64,000 nucleotides of DNA from Diphasiastrum complanatum (GCA_029204225.1 CM055107.1:27769072-27833071), one strand, 5' to 3'. Counted from the first letter of the stretch, positions 46,537 to 58,840 are shown. The notes: a model not told the origin generated them from the sequence alone. Made by a program: numbers and translations.

Positions 46537-46835
46537 TAAAAAGAACAACGAAAATAAGAAGGAGAAGTGGAAAGAACAATGAAAAATAAAAAAAACAAAA
46601 GTGAGTCCCTCAACATTTTGTCGAACTTTTTATTTTTTTGAATAAAGATGATGGATCAGCAATTCATTGGGCCTGTTCAATCTATTTTTCCTTCTTATCT
46701 TCGGCATCTCGGTTTTGTCAGTCGGTCGCAACGACCAAGCGGACGAATCGGGACCACAATGAGCTGTATGTGCCAAATCCCAAGCAAATAGCAATCACAA
46801 GAGAAGTAAAGGTAGAAGCAAGAAGAGTACAAAAC

Positions 46836-47279
46836 AATCATAGTAGCATATTCATAGAAAGCTAGAAACAAGGAGATTTCAATGAAATCACATTAGAAAT
46901 GGAAAGAAGTGTACAATCAATGGAAAAGATCATGGATTCATGTGAATATGGCACATGAGACCTAGCAAGGCAATCCCCATAGCTCACATTCACAAGGAGA
47001 AAGCAAGAAGCTCTCAACTTGCAAATGAGCCAAAAGATTCAAAAAGACAATGCTCTTACTTAACTAAGCATAACTATCTTGAGGGCTAGTTAACCCTTGT
47101 TAAGTATTATTTAGTCTACATTGGGCCCTTAGTGACCTATTATCTTTTTTAATAACTTTGGAGGGCCTAAAGAGAAAACCGCCTTGTTTTAAAGGCTAAT
47201 AGCTCCTTTTGGGCCTACAAAGCTTAAATTGGATATTCTGATACGTTAATAAGCACTAATGTACTAAAAGTACATGACA
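46836..47279 (-). repeat. 3' LTR of gypsy element A
   Basis: On the minus strand a polypurine tract AAGTAGGGGGAG leads into TGTCATGTACTTTTAGTACA at 47279. The LTR aligns with 54914-55373, but lacks about 30 bp present there and differs at many sites, so the insertion is old. The lower boundary lies near 46836-46843. Confidence 0.85.
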
Positions 47280-47483
47280 CTCCCCCTACTTAAACATTTT
47301 TGTCCTTAAAAATGAAGACATCAGCTTAGTGAACTCTAGTGATTCGATTAAGTAGTATTAATAGATAATGTCATTTTCAACAGCTTCATGGTAATAGTCA
47401 TGGCCACTGTTGAGTAAACGAGTTGTTGACTCAAGAATTGTCTTCATCAGGAAGGTTCTTCCAATGAATTAGATATTCCTTGA

Positions 47484-48980
47484 TTATCTTTTTGTTTTGC
47501 AATACCTTGTCCCGATATCCAACAATTTGGCCGGTTTTAGAACCATATTACCCTCATGATCCAAAGGTGGTAGAGTAGGAATTGCGCTTGAGTATTCTCC
47601 CAAACTCCTCTTCAAAAGAGAGATATGAAATACACGATGCATACGGGTTGTTGATGGTAGATCCATAATTCAACTCCTTGATTTTCTTCACAATCTTGAA
47701 GGGTCCATGAAATCTTGGAGCCAACTTTTTGCTTTGAGTTTTCTTCAGCTTATTGTATCTATAAGGTTGCAATCTTAAATACACAAAATCTCCTTCAACA
47801 AAATCACGAAAAGTCATTTTTTGATTAGCATACTGCTTTATTCGTATCTGTGCTGCTTTAATATGCTCTTGATTAGCTCTCAAAATATCATTCATGTGTT
47901 GAGCCTAGTCCACAATTGCTGGAACGACAACCTCTGACAAATCCGCACTAATGGGTTGTAATGGTTCATAGCCATATAATGCAAAGAAAGGTGTCATTGC
48001 GATTGACACATGTGGAGTGCTATTATAACAAAATTTAGCTAGGTACAACCAATCGAGCCACTTTGTCTGGTGATTCGAAACAATATGTCACAAATAACAC
48101 TCCAACCACTGGTTGACCCTTTCTGTTTGTAAATCAGTTTCTGGATGAAATGATGTACTTAAGCATAATTTAGTGCCCAACTTGTCCATTAAGACTTTCG
48201 AGAAAGTGGAAATGAACCTGCCATCTCTCTCACTCACTATCTCCTTCAGAATTCCATGTAACTCGAAGACATTCTTCAAGAATATTTGTGCTACTTGGGC
48301 TACACTATCAATAGTTTTATAAGGTAGGAATGTGCATATTTTGTAAGCCGGTCCACCACCACATAGATACCATCATATCCCCTAGTCTTTGTTGGCAAGG
48401 AAGGTATAAAATCCATGCTAATACTTGTCCAACATTGTGTAGGAATAGATAATGGATGCAATAAACCTGGTTGCTTTACATGTTCCACCTTATTCACTTG
48501 GCAAGGAATATAGTCCTACACATATGTGTATATAGCTTATTTATACTAGCCCATTTGAATAGCTTTCAGATGGTGTGATATGTCTTCAACATTCCATTAT
48601 GTCCAACACTTGGAGATGAGTGTAGTTCATATAATACTTCCGGAAAAAACTTGGATTTAGGGGCAAGTACAACTCTAGAATTGTCATACAAGATTATTTG
48701 TCTTTGCTTTCTATATCGGGGATGAACAACTGAATTGGAGTCTTGCAATTCCTCCCAAATCTCTTTTAAGTCTGGATCCTCCATATATTTTGCTTGAATG
48801 TCTCTTTTCCGATTTGCACTTAATGCAGGTATTGCGAAAATTGTGCCAAATCTCAAATTTGACCATACCATTCTGTGCTCCTCCATCAAAGGACAATCCA
48901 AAATTTTGTTTTGGTATTCCGCCAAGTAAGTTGAATATTCCTCTATAGATTCCAAAGATGCATTCATCTGTAAAGACCAT
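47484..48980 (-). pseudogene. gypsy A integrase and C-terminal tail
   Basis: The minus strand encodes the zinc-binding remnant (ELHSSPSVGHNGMLKTYH), then core motifs: [20 protein letters not shown] with the first Asp, [26 protein letters not shown] with the second Asp, and STSFHPETDLQTERVNQWLE with the Glu (usually ETDGQTE). The C-terminal GDFVYLRLQPYR and KLAPRFHGPFKIVKKI is followed by MHRVFHISLLKRSLG, the start of the chromodomain-like tail (usually HPVFHVSxLK). Several stops split it. Confidence 0.92.
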
Positions 48981-49843
48981 ATTCTTGATAGCGCATCTGC
49001 AACTACATTGTCCTTTCCTTTAAGACACTCAATGTTGAAATCATAAGATTGAACCTATGACAACCATCCCTTTTGCTTATCATTCAATTGCTTTTGGCTC
49101 AAGAAATATTTCAAACTATGATGGTCACTTTTAATCAAGAATCTAGAACCATATAAATAGTGTCACCATTTCTTGAGGGCATGCACAGTCGCCAACATCT
49201 CCTTATCATTAGTAGGATATGACGCTTCCTTGTCAGTGAGTTTCCGACCTTCGTAGGCAATGACTCCATTTGATTGACTCAAGATAGCTCCCAATCCTGT
49301 GCCACTGGCATCTATTGTAACCATGAAGAAAGTTGGGTTGCACTAGTAAAGGGGCTGTTACCAACGATTTTTTAAGAGCTTCAAAAGCCATCTGAGTTCC
49401 TTCATTCCATTCGAACTTATCCTTTCTCAGAAGATGAGTAAGCGGTGCCCTAAATGAATCTTCTATAATAGGATGCTAAACCCAGAAATCCTCTAAATTA
49501 TCTGACGTTGTTAGGTGATTTCCAATTCTTGATTGCGTCAATCTTCTTTTGGTCCAGCTTGATTCCCTCCTTGGACACAATGTGCCCCAAGTATTCCACC
49601 TCATCTCGAGCAAATTCACATTTGGTAATCTTCGCAAACAACTTGTATTCTCAAAGAATACTTAAAATTGTGTCCAAATGTCTCGTGTGCTCTTCCATGT
49701 TCCTGCTATATATCAAGATGTCGTCAAAGAATACCAACACAAACAAATAAAGATAAGCTTCAAAAATCCGATTCATAAGAGCTTGAAAAGCAAGATCATT
49801 ACTTAATCCGAAAGGCATAACTTAGAATTCATAATGTCCCCTA
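48981..49843 (-). pseudogene. gypsy A reverse transcriptase (C-terminal half) and RNase H
   Basis: From 49843 downwards the minus strand reads [39 protein letters not shown] (catalytic x-x-D-D box, FFDD here), LFAKITKCEFARDEVEYLGH, and KIDAIKNWKSP. It continues through decayed RNase H (VLKER and DALSRIWSL-like segments with stops). The upstream half of RT is missing at the junction with the family B LTR end at 49844. Confidence 0.9.
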
Positions 49844-50675
49844 TGTGCAAAAAGTACAAAAAGGACCAAAAGTGGATCCTAATCTGATCCTCAAGAGGGA
49901 TTGGTTGTCAGATTACTTGATCTATCAATCTACTTCAGATTAAGATCAATCTAGATCAATTCTAGACACAAAATCCTAACAAGAACAATCATTTATTGAA
50001 GGTAAGTGTACTTTATGGTTTCACATGTGTGAAACATTTTCTGAGTACGGACTCCAACCTGAAAATAAAGTACACATTGATAGAATCTCAAAACAATCAA
50101 AACAAATGTAGACAAATGGAGAGAATCACTCAAAATTGCTTCCAAAACCAAGATTGGTGTCTCACATTGATTATGGCCAAATGTGGCTCTATACATACAA
50201 TAAGTGGGAGCTCGTGGTACTGATCATCCCTATGATCCCACATGTGTGAAGGTGCTTTGTCATATGATGATTCATCATGCAAAACTAACACTTGGACAGA
50301 ACCTTCTATTTTGAGCACTTTTGCTCCATTTTCCTTCTATATGGAGATCTACTTGGAAATCTTCTAGAAGTCAAAATTCGCCTACTTCAGCTTATTCCAC
50401 ACATGTGAGCTGTCCTCTACACATGGGATATGACACCTAACCAAAGGATGTGGCTCATGCAATCAATAGATTGATGCCATGTGTCATATGTCTAGAAAAC
50501 TAGTTTTTGGCCTTTTTAGCCACTAGAACTTGAATTAAATCATATGTACAACCTATATGATTATGGTACATGACAAGTACACTAGTTTCACACATGGGAA
50601 CAGGCTCCACACATGTGTGTTTATCTATATACAAGATTTTTGGCCTCTACCAAGCTTATTTTTGCATTTTTCACA
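49844..50675 (-). repeat. Family B LTR, left copy (3' LTR)
   Basis: On the minus strand a polypurine tract (TTTGAGGAGGAG) precedes TGTGAAAAATGCA at 50675. The LTR runs to TTTTTGCACA at 49844 and aligns along its length with 61766-62593. It abuts gypsy A RT directly. It contains several CACATGTG-type palindromes. Confidence 0.85.
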
Positions 50676-50815
50676 CTCCTCCTCAAAAATCTAGCTTGGT
50701 AAATCTAGCTTGATGGAAAACGTGATGATCTTGAACTTGATTCCATGGGCTGAATTGGTCTTTGCTGGTTCAAAAGGTGTGAAGATCAGCCAATGAGCTT
50801 GATGTTGATCTGAAA

Positions 50816-51733
50816 TCACCATATCCATGATAGTGCTTCTTTGATGTTGACATCTTTGATGAGCTTGAGAGCTTTGCACCATCCTAGCACCTCCAAAATT
50901 GATTCCTTCCAAATTTCATGTAGATGCTTGACTTTGAGGCTTGCTCCTTCTTCATGTGCATGCTCCTTCATGAGAAAATAAATATTTCTTCTTGATTTAT
51001 TAGGATCACAAAGATCTAGCATCATGTTACCACGATCTAGAGAATTAGACTCATCCAAATTGGCAAGACTATGCATGCTATAATAACAAAGTGTTTGCAT
51101 CATATATTCATGCTTGTTTACCATGCTAATCTCTGATCCAATGAGGCTAAATACTTCATTATGGAGATAAGTGTCTTTAGAAGATGATTCACTTACTCTC
51201 ATAAAGAGTTTACAATTTGCCTCAATACAAATTTTCAAACTATGAGTGAACAAATCACTTTTGCTCTTGCATGACTCAAGAGCATACATTTGATGAAATA
51301 ACCATTTGCTTTCTAATTGATTTAAAATCAATTTCAACCTTTTAAGAACATCATCTATGTTCTCAAGAGAGACTTCATACTCAACTAGTATGGTTTTACT
51401 CCAATTTTGAGATGCAATGATCTCACTAAAGCAAATTGATTTCTCAAATGACATAAGAGAAATAAGTACGAGATGTATACCACATGAGATATGCTCCTCT
51501 TTCCCTTGAAATGTGAGCCACATGGGTTCAACCATATGTCTTGAGTTTCTTTTTGGAATATCTCTCCTCCTCAATCCTTGGCACACTTGAACCTTGAGAT
51601 GATTCTTTAAGATCCTCTTCATGGCCTCACTCTTGACCCAAATAATCTCACTCTTGAGATTTAGAATGAATTTGATTTGATTTGAAAACAAACTATACCA
51701 CCAATTTTTCACAAAGCTTAAAAATTTAGACAA
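50816..51733 (-). CDS. Unknown 305-residue ORF of LTR family B
   Basis: The longest open frame in the region apart from the PPR gene, ending 140 bp before the polypurine tract and 3' LTR of family B. The N-terminal module (KNWWYSLFSNQIKFILNLKS, EIIWVKSE) recurs in the right-hand copy at 60420-60530 with conservative changes (ENWWYNLLSNQINFILNLKS). The middle is mixed-charge and helical-looking (SLENIDDVLKRLKLILNQLE, then LESKWLFHQMYALESCKSKS). No zinc knuckle, DSG protease, RT or integrase motif is present, so it is not a standard gag-pol product. It could be an env-like or extra ORF of a non-autonomous element, or a captured host fragment. An ATG-proximal hydrophobic/aromatic stretch is seen, but no confident signal peptide. 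Function unknown; whether it is expressed cannot be judged. Confidence 0.5.
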   Translation of the reverse strand: MSKFLSFVKNWWYSLFSNQIKFILNLKSEIIWVKSEAMKRILKNHLKVQVCQGLRRRDIPKRNSRHMVEPMWLTFQGKEEHISCGIHLVLISLMSFEKSICFSEIIASQNWSKTILVEYEVSLENIDDVLKRLKLILNQLESKWLFHQMYALESCKSKSDLFTHSLKICIEANCKLFMRVSESSSKDTYLHNEVFSLIGSEISMVNKHEYMMQTLCYYSMHSLANLDESNSLDRGNMMLDLCDPNKSRRNIYFLMKEHAHEEGASLKVKHLHEIWKESILEVLGWCKALKLIKDVNIKEALSWIW

Positions 51734-52640
51734 CTAGAGATTCACAAAGATCTCAACCATGCATGAATACTCAAATATGGACTCCTCCTCATTCTAGTCA
51801 TCCAATGGGATCACAAATTGACCGTCACACTCTCACAAAGAAAGTTGAATAGAACTAATTTGAGTTTCATACATACTATGTCAATTTTTGCTCAACAAAT
51901 TGATTCAATCACCCCTATTGGATTCCACCAATTACTCTACCTCTTAAGACTTGGAATGAAATTCAAAATCAAAAGTTGTGATTTTTCTCACTAAGATATT
52001 GTGCTTCAAAGAGCTAGTGCCACTTAGAAAGATTTGATCACCTGGGAAGAGACAAACTCTCCACCAATAACAACACAAAATGAGCTTCTAGATCTTGCCT
52101 TCTACAAAGAAAGGAACTCTTAGAAAATTGGATCTCTCTCTACACATTTGCCATAGACACCTTAATGACTCTTTTCAAACCTTACAATCACTCAAACAAA
52201 TTGAGTAGGGTTGAACAATGTGACTTGGATCTCAATCTCTTTTCTAAAACTCTCAATTTAAGCCAATCTATGTCAAATTCTACAAAAGATTTGCATAGAT
52301 GTTCTATATGCACTAGAAACTCTCAAAGGTTTCACTTGGAGGACAAATCCAAAGATGTTTTCTAGCAAATTGATGCTTCTAAACTTGACCCTATCACTCT
52401 TGAACAAATCTGGAGTGATGGTACAATGGATTTCAACCTCTCACCTTGCATATCACTCCTTAATCTATGATTTTTAGCAAAATCTCTCTCAACTTCAACA
52501 TGCACTCAAAAAATCAGAGTTGAGGAAACTCTACCAAATTGGAGAGCAAGCATCATCAAGTCCTAATCAATCTTGCTATTATCTCTTGATGTATTTTGCT
52601 TTTTTGTTTCATTTCCATTGTTGTTGTTTGTAATAGTTAT
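51734..52640 (-). repeat. Family B internal region, left copy
   Basis: 51734-52515 aligns with 60540-61290, with shared phrases such as AAAGAGCTAGTGCCACTTAG and AATGTGACTTGGATCTCAAT. Similarity ends at AAAAAATCAGAG (about 52513), where the two copies diverge. There are no open frames longer than 70 codons. Confidence 0.8.
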
Positions 52641-52676
52641 GGCTTCCACTTTATCATGCTTGAGCACTTGAGCTAA

Positions 52677-52816
<140 letters not shown>

Positions 52817-53019
52817 CCTTTCACCTACAACCATGATGAATGCTTGTGTTTAGAGTTAGAGAAAGTAGAGTTAAGTTGGGGTAGTGTTAAGATAGAGCTA
52901 GATAAGCATCTAAATTAGCAACTAGGCAGACTTAGGAACCTATCTTGGTGTTCTAACCCTTTTGACAAGCGGAGGGTTGCTCACCACACGTTATACACAC
53001 CCTACAGTCTAAGCTCATT

Positions 53020-54263
53020 AGTTCTTATTCAAAGTTGAATGTCACATTCCCCAAGGCCTTAAGCCATTCCACCCCTAGTATAACATCAATTGGGCCCAGC
53101 TCCATAATATGGAAACTCGTTTTGAGAGTATAATCCTCATTTGCAAGTTAACCACTGGGGTGATGTTATTACAAGGAATGGTTACTCCAATGGCAATTGT
53201 ACTCTCATCTTATCAAAATGATCCAAAGGTACTAAACCGCAGCTTCGTAATGACCTACTATTAAAGAAATTATGCATACTACAACTATCTATTAAACAAA
53301 ACACTTTCCTTCCGTTAATTAATGCTTGCACATGGAAAGTTTTGTTAGAATGGGATCCATTGAAAGCATTAGAGATATGACCAATAGTTCAACTTTCTGA
53401 TCCCTCCTAATGGATCTTTCCTGTTATCCGTGGTCTGATAGATGATGTGGTGATTCCTCATTGAATGAGGTGTCTTCCTTTCTTTCATTACTTTATGATG
53501 GCTCAATGACATTCTTTCGAAATGTGCTAATGTCGTGTTTGTCATCTTCGACAATCAAGGAAATCCCTGCGAACTTAGATTTATCACACTTATGCCCTGG
53601 TTTCCATTTTTGCTTATGAGTGAAACATAGGCCTTGTTGCCGCAGTCGATCTATTTCTACCTTTGATATGACAATTTTCACCTTCGGCTTGGCCTCCATG
53701 TTGCTCACTTGTTTCTCACCACCCCGTCCTCCTATCAGCTTCTTTAACTGTCGGGTACTGGAGGATTGTGCTCCTTTCTTTATCATGTCAACAAATAACA
53801 AAATTCCACTCAGCTTCCTGCCCATTAACTTCATATTTGGGTGCTCCCAATTTAGTCGACCACTTACTAGCGTATTTAGTAATAGGGGCAGGGGGTTGGG
53901 GTAGCAAGTAATAGGAAGGGCTTGGGCGACAAGGAATACGTAAGGGATCGTGAGGAATGAGATGGGGGGCAGCGAGTAATAGTACGGCCAGGGTGTGAGT
54001 AATACTAATAGTAATAGCAAGTAAAGGAATTAAGAAAGAGAGTAATAGAAATTAACAAGGCGAGTAATAGGAATTAACAGGGCCTGCGAAAAATAGGATG
54101 CGTAGCGAGTAATAGAGACAAGAGCGACAAAAAAATCTAGCGAAAAGAAAAAGGACTTACTAAAATTAGAAAAAAAAAATCCAAAAATAGTAAGTGCAAG
54201 AAATAGGGTGAGTAATTGACTTCTTATTTCTAGAAAGTTTCCAAAATAATAAATATGAGACAT
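53020..54263 (-). pseudogene. gypsy A gag end and protease
   Basis: The minus strand encodes a basic linker, then EIDRLRQQGLCFTHKQKWKP followed by GHKCDKSK. This is the gypsy gag zinc-knuckle context (usually LCFxCxEKxxPGHxC), with the second Cys replaced (LCFTHK). An ISLIVEDDKHDIST segment follows. Further on, TLKTSFHIMELGPIDVILGV, then EWLKALGNVTFNFE, is the protease C-terminal ILG flap region; the catalytic DSG segment itself is too decayed to read. The stretch 54030-54263 has an unusual run of near-repeated AGTAATAG words on the plus strand. Confidence 0.82.
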
Positions 54264-54913
54264 GGGTCGAGTAATAGCCTTTTTATTTTTAAAAAGGTTT
54301 CAAAAATAGTATGGGTGAGGAAGAGAACGAGTAATAGCCTGCTAAAAATAGAATTTAAAAAAAAAACTAAAACTTCATTTTGAAGGCCACAAAATGTTTT
54401 TTTTCAAAGAAATACAACTTTAAAATAGACAAAAGATGAAGTGCTTCTCTCTCACTTGTAAATTTTTTTTTCCAGAATTCTGGCTAGCTAACCCATCTCC
54501 ACTAATTTGACCATAACTTCCTCAATATTGATCCAAATCACACAAACTCAGTACCTCTGAGAAGCTAACAACAAGCTCTATCAGGTAGTAGGATCAGATC
54601 AATGATTGAATGTGACTTTATAGGTCAAATTTACAACAGAACAGACCTGGAAGTTTTGAAAGAAGAAAATTAGCAAAACTAGAGCTAGAAAAAAAGATTT
54701 GTCATAACTTTTTGGATACTAATCCAAATGACCTGCCATATGAATCAGATCAAACTAAGGCAATACTCTAGAATCCTATGTGAAAAAAACTTAAATTAAA
54801 AACTTAAATCAAATCTGAAAATTTCATACAAAATGAAAGAAACTTATCAAATCTAGTGAAATTCACATAGAATCATAATGAATTTAGGATCTATGCTCTG
54901 ATACAAACAACCA

Positions 54914-55373
54914 TGATAGCATATCCATAGAAAGCTAGAAACAAGGAGATCTCAATGGAATCACATTAGCAATGGAAAGAAGTGTACAATCATTGGAAAA
55001 GATCATGGATTCATGTGAATAGGGCACATGAGACCTAGCAAGGCAATCCCCATAGCTCACATTCACAAGGAAAAAGCAAGAAGCTCTCACTTGCAAATGA
55101 GCCAAAAGATTCACAAATTGATGTCTCTTTCCTAGTTAGAGACAATGCTCTTACTTAACTAAACATGACTATCTTGAGAGATAGTTAACCCTTGTTAAGT
55201 ATTATTTAGTTTACATTGGGCCCTTAGTGGCCTATTATCCTTATTAATAGCTTTGGAGGGCCTAAAGAGGGAACCGCCTTGTTCTTAAGGCTAATAGCTC
55301 CTTTTGGGCCTAAAAGCTTAAATTGGATATTCTGATACATTAATAAACACTGATGCACTAAAAGTACATGACA
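54914..55373 (-). repeat. 5' LTR of gypsy element A
   Basis: Minus-strand LTR starting TGTCATGTACTTTTAGTGCA at 55373 and ending near GCTATCA at 54914, about 460 bp. It matches the 3' LTR at 46836-47279. A primer-like TGTATCAGAGCATAG follows at 54905-54891. Confidence 0.85.
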
Positions 55374-55375
55374 TG

Positions 55376-56260
55376 AGCTGTGCGTTAAGGATTGCGAACA
55401 GATTGGGCCGAACGTTGGGTGCATGGTTCCCATCAAGTCCACCGTATACCATCATTCCAACCTCCCTTTGTTGATGAAAGATGTTGTGGACAAGTGATGG
55501 TAGGTCCGATATAGAGGGATTTGATCCTCGATAGTCGTGGACTTGAAGCTTTTATTAGGATTCCATCTGGTATCCACTTTTGCTGCAGTCAGTTGTTGGA
55601 GGGTTTGTGGATCTCAAGGCAACCCTAACCCTAGTCAATAAGTGACAAGGATTTGGCACCCTGCATGTGTAAGTCTAACCCGATGATCACACAGTTATTT
55701 GATTGATTAGTTAAAAGTTAATGGACTTTAGGCCTTTTTGCGGGACTTTTAATGTTGCAGGGCCTAAATGTCAAGTTAGTGAATAATAGAGATGAACCAA
55801 CTAGAAACATTTACAGGTAAATCAACAAGACCAATCATCAAATCTCACTTCACACATGTATCGATGGTTTCTAAAATGTAGATCCTTAATCTTTATAGGA
55901 TACACCATATTTTAATCAAAGAGGGTTCCAAACTCTTTATAAATGTAGTGGAGTTAAAATGGAGTTGCTATGGTAAGGTAGTAATTCACTAATTGTCTCA
56001 TTTATTTCAGTATTTACAATGCCCAAAATTCTCCATCTATTGTATATTTAATGTTGATGTAAATATGGATTATAAATTTGTGAATATGTAAGCTTGAAAT
56101 AAAAGTTAGCGTTAATTTACGATCTATTTTAGGCATATGCCAGAAATGCGACCATTGTATTGTCACTATCATACCATATTTTGTGAATTCTATTTCCGTA
56201 ATGCCTTGTGCTAAGGTGTCCTTTGTATTTTGGGACCACCTCCAAGAGCATAATGTCCAT
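55376..56260. other. Spacer without recognised genes
   Basis: Only short frames. No paired repeat or domain seen. Confidence 0.4.
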
Positions 56261-56269
56261 CCAATTTTC

Positions 56270-56376
56270 TCTCTCCTAGGAATCTGTCATTCTCTCTCCT
56301 CTCTCCGGTGGAATTCACTTTCTCTCTCCTCTCTCCGGTGAAATGCACATTCTCTCTCCTCTCTCCGGTAGAATGT
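56270..56376. repeat. Tandem repeat of about 30 bp (3-4 units)
   Basis: Units built on TCTCTCTCCTCTCTCCGGTG, each followed by a GAAT/AAATGCAC-like spacer. On the minus strand they encode repeated GERRE-containing peptides (56211-56402). That is a repeat artefact and not a protein family I recognise. Confidence 0.85.
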
Positions 56377-56439
56377 GCATGTGCTATGTGGCAGCCCGTC
56401 ATTGGCTGTCCACATCCTCATTCCACCACAAACGTAAAA

Positions 56440-56695
56440 AAATTTGCGAAAAAAAAAACGGCCAAAAACCAAAAAAAAAAAAAACTGGTCCACGCATACG
56501 GCCGTACGGCCGTACTGTACGGCCAAAAAAAAACAAAACAAAAAAAAAAACCTTCGCACAATGGCATTACGTAGGGGAAGGCCCGAAGCCCTCGGGCCTT
56601 CCTTGCTGGTCGAGGCCAGCCCTTGGGCTCCCGCCCTCAGGCAAGGGCCCTCCCAGCAAAAGGAAAGCCCTGAGGCATGGGCCTTTCTCCCCACA
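56440..56695. repeat. A-rich and GC-rich foldback patch
   Basis: Long A runs flank ACGGCCGTACGGCCGTAC (about 56499-56516), a self-complementary stretch. Next comes AAGGCCCGA-agccc-TCGGGCCTT (about 56578-56600), a perfect 9-bp stem, then further GGCCC/GGGCC inverted words to 56690. Local GC content is far above the surroundings. It may be a transposon terminus or foldback element; no partner end was found. Confidence 0.55.
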
Positions 56696-56699
56696 TAAA

Positions 56700-57690
56700 A
56701 TTTTATGTCAAGCTCATTTGTAAAATAAAAAAATCATAGATATTGTTTGATAATGACATTTATTGGTTTTAACAATCTGTAGAACCATATTATCATTGCT
56801 AGTAGCTATATTATATCATTAGATTTACTACACTAACACTGATCTCCAATTATTTAAAGGCAATTTCTTAAGAGCATTCATGGAATTAAGATTACTTAGT
56901 TATTTTGCCAAAAAAAATTGGCAAGTAAACTTACATAGAATCATGTTTTTAAAGTTAAACAATCAGAGATAGAAATTTACCACAAGTCTCCACTAGTAAG
57001 CCCTACCTTAATGTTTGAGTGTCTATCCTTAGGTCAAGGATCGACCTGTCAATCTTGTCTCTCTTTCCTTCACATAGTGTTTGGAAAATTCATTTAATCA
57101 ACATAGGGTCCAAGTCCCAATACACATTTCAAATAGTGACATGTGCCATCCTAGGATGCTAACACATGGCAGTTGAACATGTTGATAACCTCAGACCTGC
57201 ATTTTGCCCCTTTTAAAACAGTTGGTGGAAGTCAATTTTGTGAGATATTTACTAAGATAGAAACTTAGTTTCTGCATGTCTTAGTTCATATGCATTCCTG
57301 ACACTATTTTCAAGTTCAAAAACTAAGTTTATGTTTGAAATATATACAATCGATGAATAGTACGATTTGTTTCAATTCTTTTGGTCATGAATAGTTTTGA
57401 TTGAAAAGTGTTGAGGGGTGATTGTAAATTGTAAAAATTCCACCACTTTGATAAATAGTATGGAGAGTTTTACTCAGAAATTTGTTTAAATTAAGTGGTT
57501 ATGACTTTATCGATTTTTTGAAACTTTGGTCTATTTTATGTCACAAAAGACAATCACAAGACAAATATGCTAAGAATATCTATCAGTTGAAATATGAAAA
57601 ATTCGAGTCATTGGAAAAATACGATCCTTTGGAAAAATTCGATCCATTGGCAACAATTTTTTCAAAATAAGAATTTGATATGACTAGAAA
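56700..57690. other. AT-rich spacer
   Basis: No gene supported. A short in-phase repeat TTGGAAAAAT(A/T)CGATCC occurs near 57610-57650. Confidence 0.4.
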
Positions 57691-57719
57691 CAGTTCAGTA
57701 TTTCGTTGTGGAATTACTC

Positions 57720-58394
57720 CAATGTGGTGTGACCACTTGTATCAATAATGAAAATGATTTACAAAAGTTAAGTCTTACGAGGAATTGTAGGAAAGTAACT
57801 CTCTCCTCATTGTTGTGAAAGTACAGTACTTTTATCTACCAAAAAACTAGTCATCAAAGTGTTGATCTAGATTGGCAATTTGACAAACAACAAGCATTGA
57901 TAATCAAATCATTGAGCATAAACACAAATCCGAGTTGGCACGTGTGAAGAGCAGCCTGTTGTACAACCTGTAGACAGTTTTTTGAAGTACAATAAGTCTT
58001 GGTTTCATTTGGATCACAAGAAATCAATGTACATGGAGAGCAAACGTGAGATTGCCAATGAGCTCCAAAAATAATCTATCTTCTCACTATGGGAGCTTCG
58101 AATACATAGCAAATGTGAATTCCTCTGTGAAGCTAGGTGGATTTCCAGCATGTAATAAGGAAGTTAACTTGGCTCTCTTGTCCTAATTTGCAACCCTAGA
58201 CTAATTCCTAGAGTCATGCCTAGTAGGTGACTAGTTGGTCAGTTTTTCACTTTAAATTTATGTGTAGGTCCTATAATCTACTAATCTAGGATGGGTTTTC
58301 CACGTGGCATCATGTGTGGGACCTATACACAATTTACACTATTCTACATGGTTTTTGATCAAGCTAGATTTGCCAATTTTTGGCAATTTTTCAC
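57720..58394 (-). repeat. Possible LTR of a family B relative
   Basis: On the minus strand, AAATTTGAGGAG (polypurine tract) precedes TGTGAAAAATTGCC at 58394, nearly the same as the family B polypurine tract and LTR start. The next phrase AGCTTGATCAAAAACCATG also fits. Most of the remaining sequence does not match family B by eye, so the lower end (about 57720) is only an estimate. Confidence 0.45.
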
Positions 58395-58405
58395 ACTCCT
58401 CAAAT

Positions 58406-58840
58406 TTAGCTTGATCTATCTACAACTCTCTTTGCCTGATAAATGAATACTTTAGAAGTTTCTAAAAATCCAGCTACAAACAAGGAATTTTTGAGACTCC
58501 AATAGAGAAGGATGTCCATGAAGGATCTTTCACCACCTCTTAAAGGATCCCTTACAACATGTTCCATAAATGTGTCTATATACATGTAGCACACTTCAAA
58601 ATCATCATGCCAAGCCATGGATTCGAAGGCATTTTGTGCACTTGAAGATACATCAATTAAACTATTAAGTGCATACATAATGTTGCCAAAGATAACTTGC
58701 CTTGTTTGATCCACATGATTGAGCCTTGATGGCTCAATCTTGATACTCAAGATTCTTCTTGGAGTCCTCGGGTCTTGAGCTTGTTCCTCCACTTGAATTG
58801 ACTCCAAACCATCAATGATATGGATAAGGTGTTGATCCAA
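58406..58840 (-). CDS. Unknown 144-residue ORF next to a family-B-like polypurine tract
   Basis: The frame encodes MDQHLIHIIDGLESIQVEEQ, a Pro/Arg-rich link, then SRLNHVDQTRQVIFGNIMYA and a helical-looking end (FMDILLYWSLKNSLFVAGFL). It ends 12 bp before a polypurine tract and TGTGAAAA LTR start, the same placement as the 305-residue ORF. It begins about 100 bp after the TATCAGAGCC primer motif of LTR C. No family recognised. It could be the remnant ORF of a short non-autonomous LTR element. Confidence 0.35.
   Translation of the reverse strand: MDQHLIHIIDGLESIQVEEQAQDPRTPRRILSIKIEPSRLNHVDQTRQVIFGNIMYALNSLIDVSSSAQNAFESMAWHDDFEVCYMYIDTFMEHVVRDPLRGGERSFMDILLYWSLKNSLFVAGFLETSKVFIYQAKRVVDRSS

Noticed and set aside
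56308-56723. Lys-rich ORFs on the plus strand
   Set aside because: Produced by poly(A) runs and the 30-bp tandem repeat; no domain.
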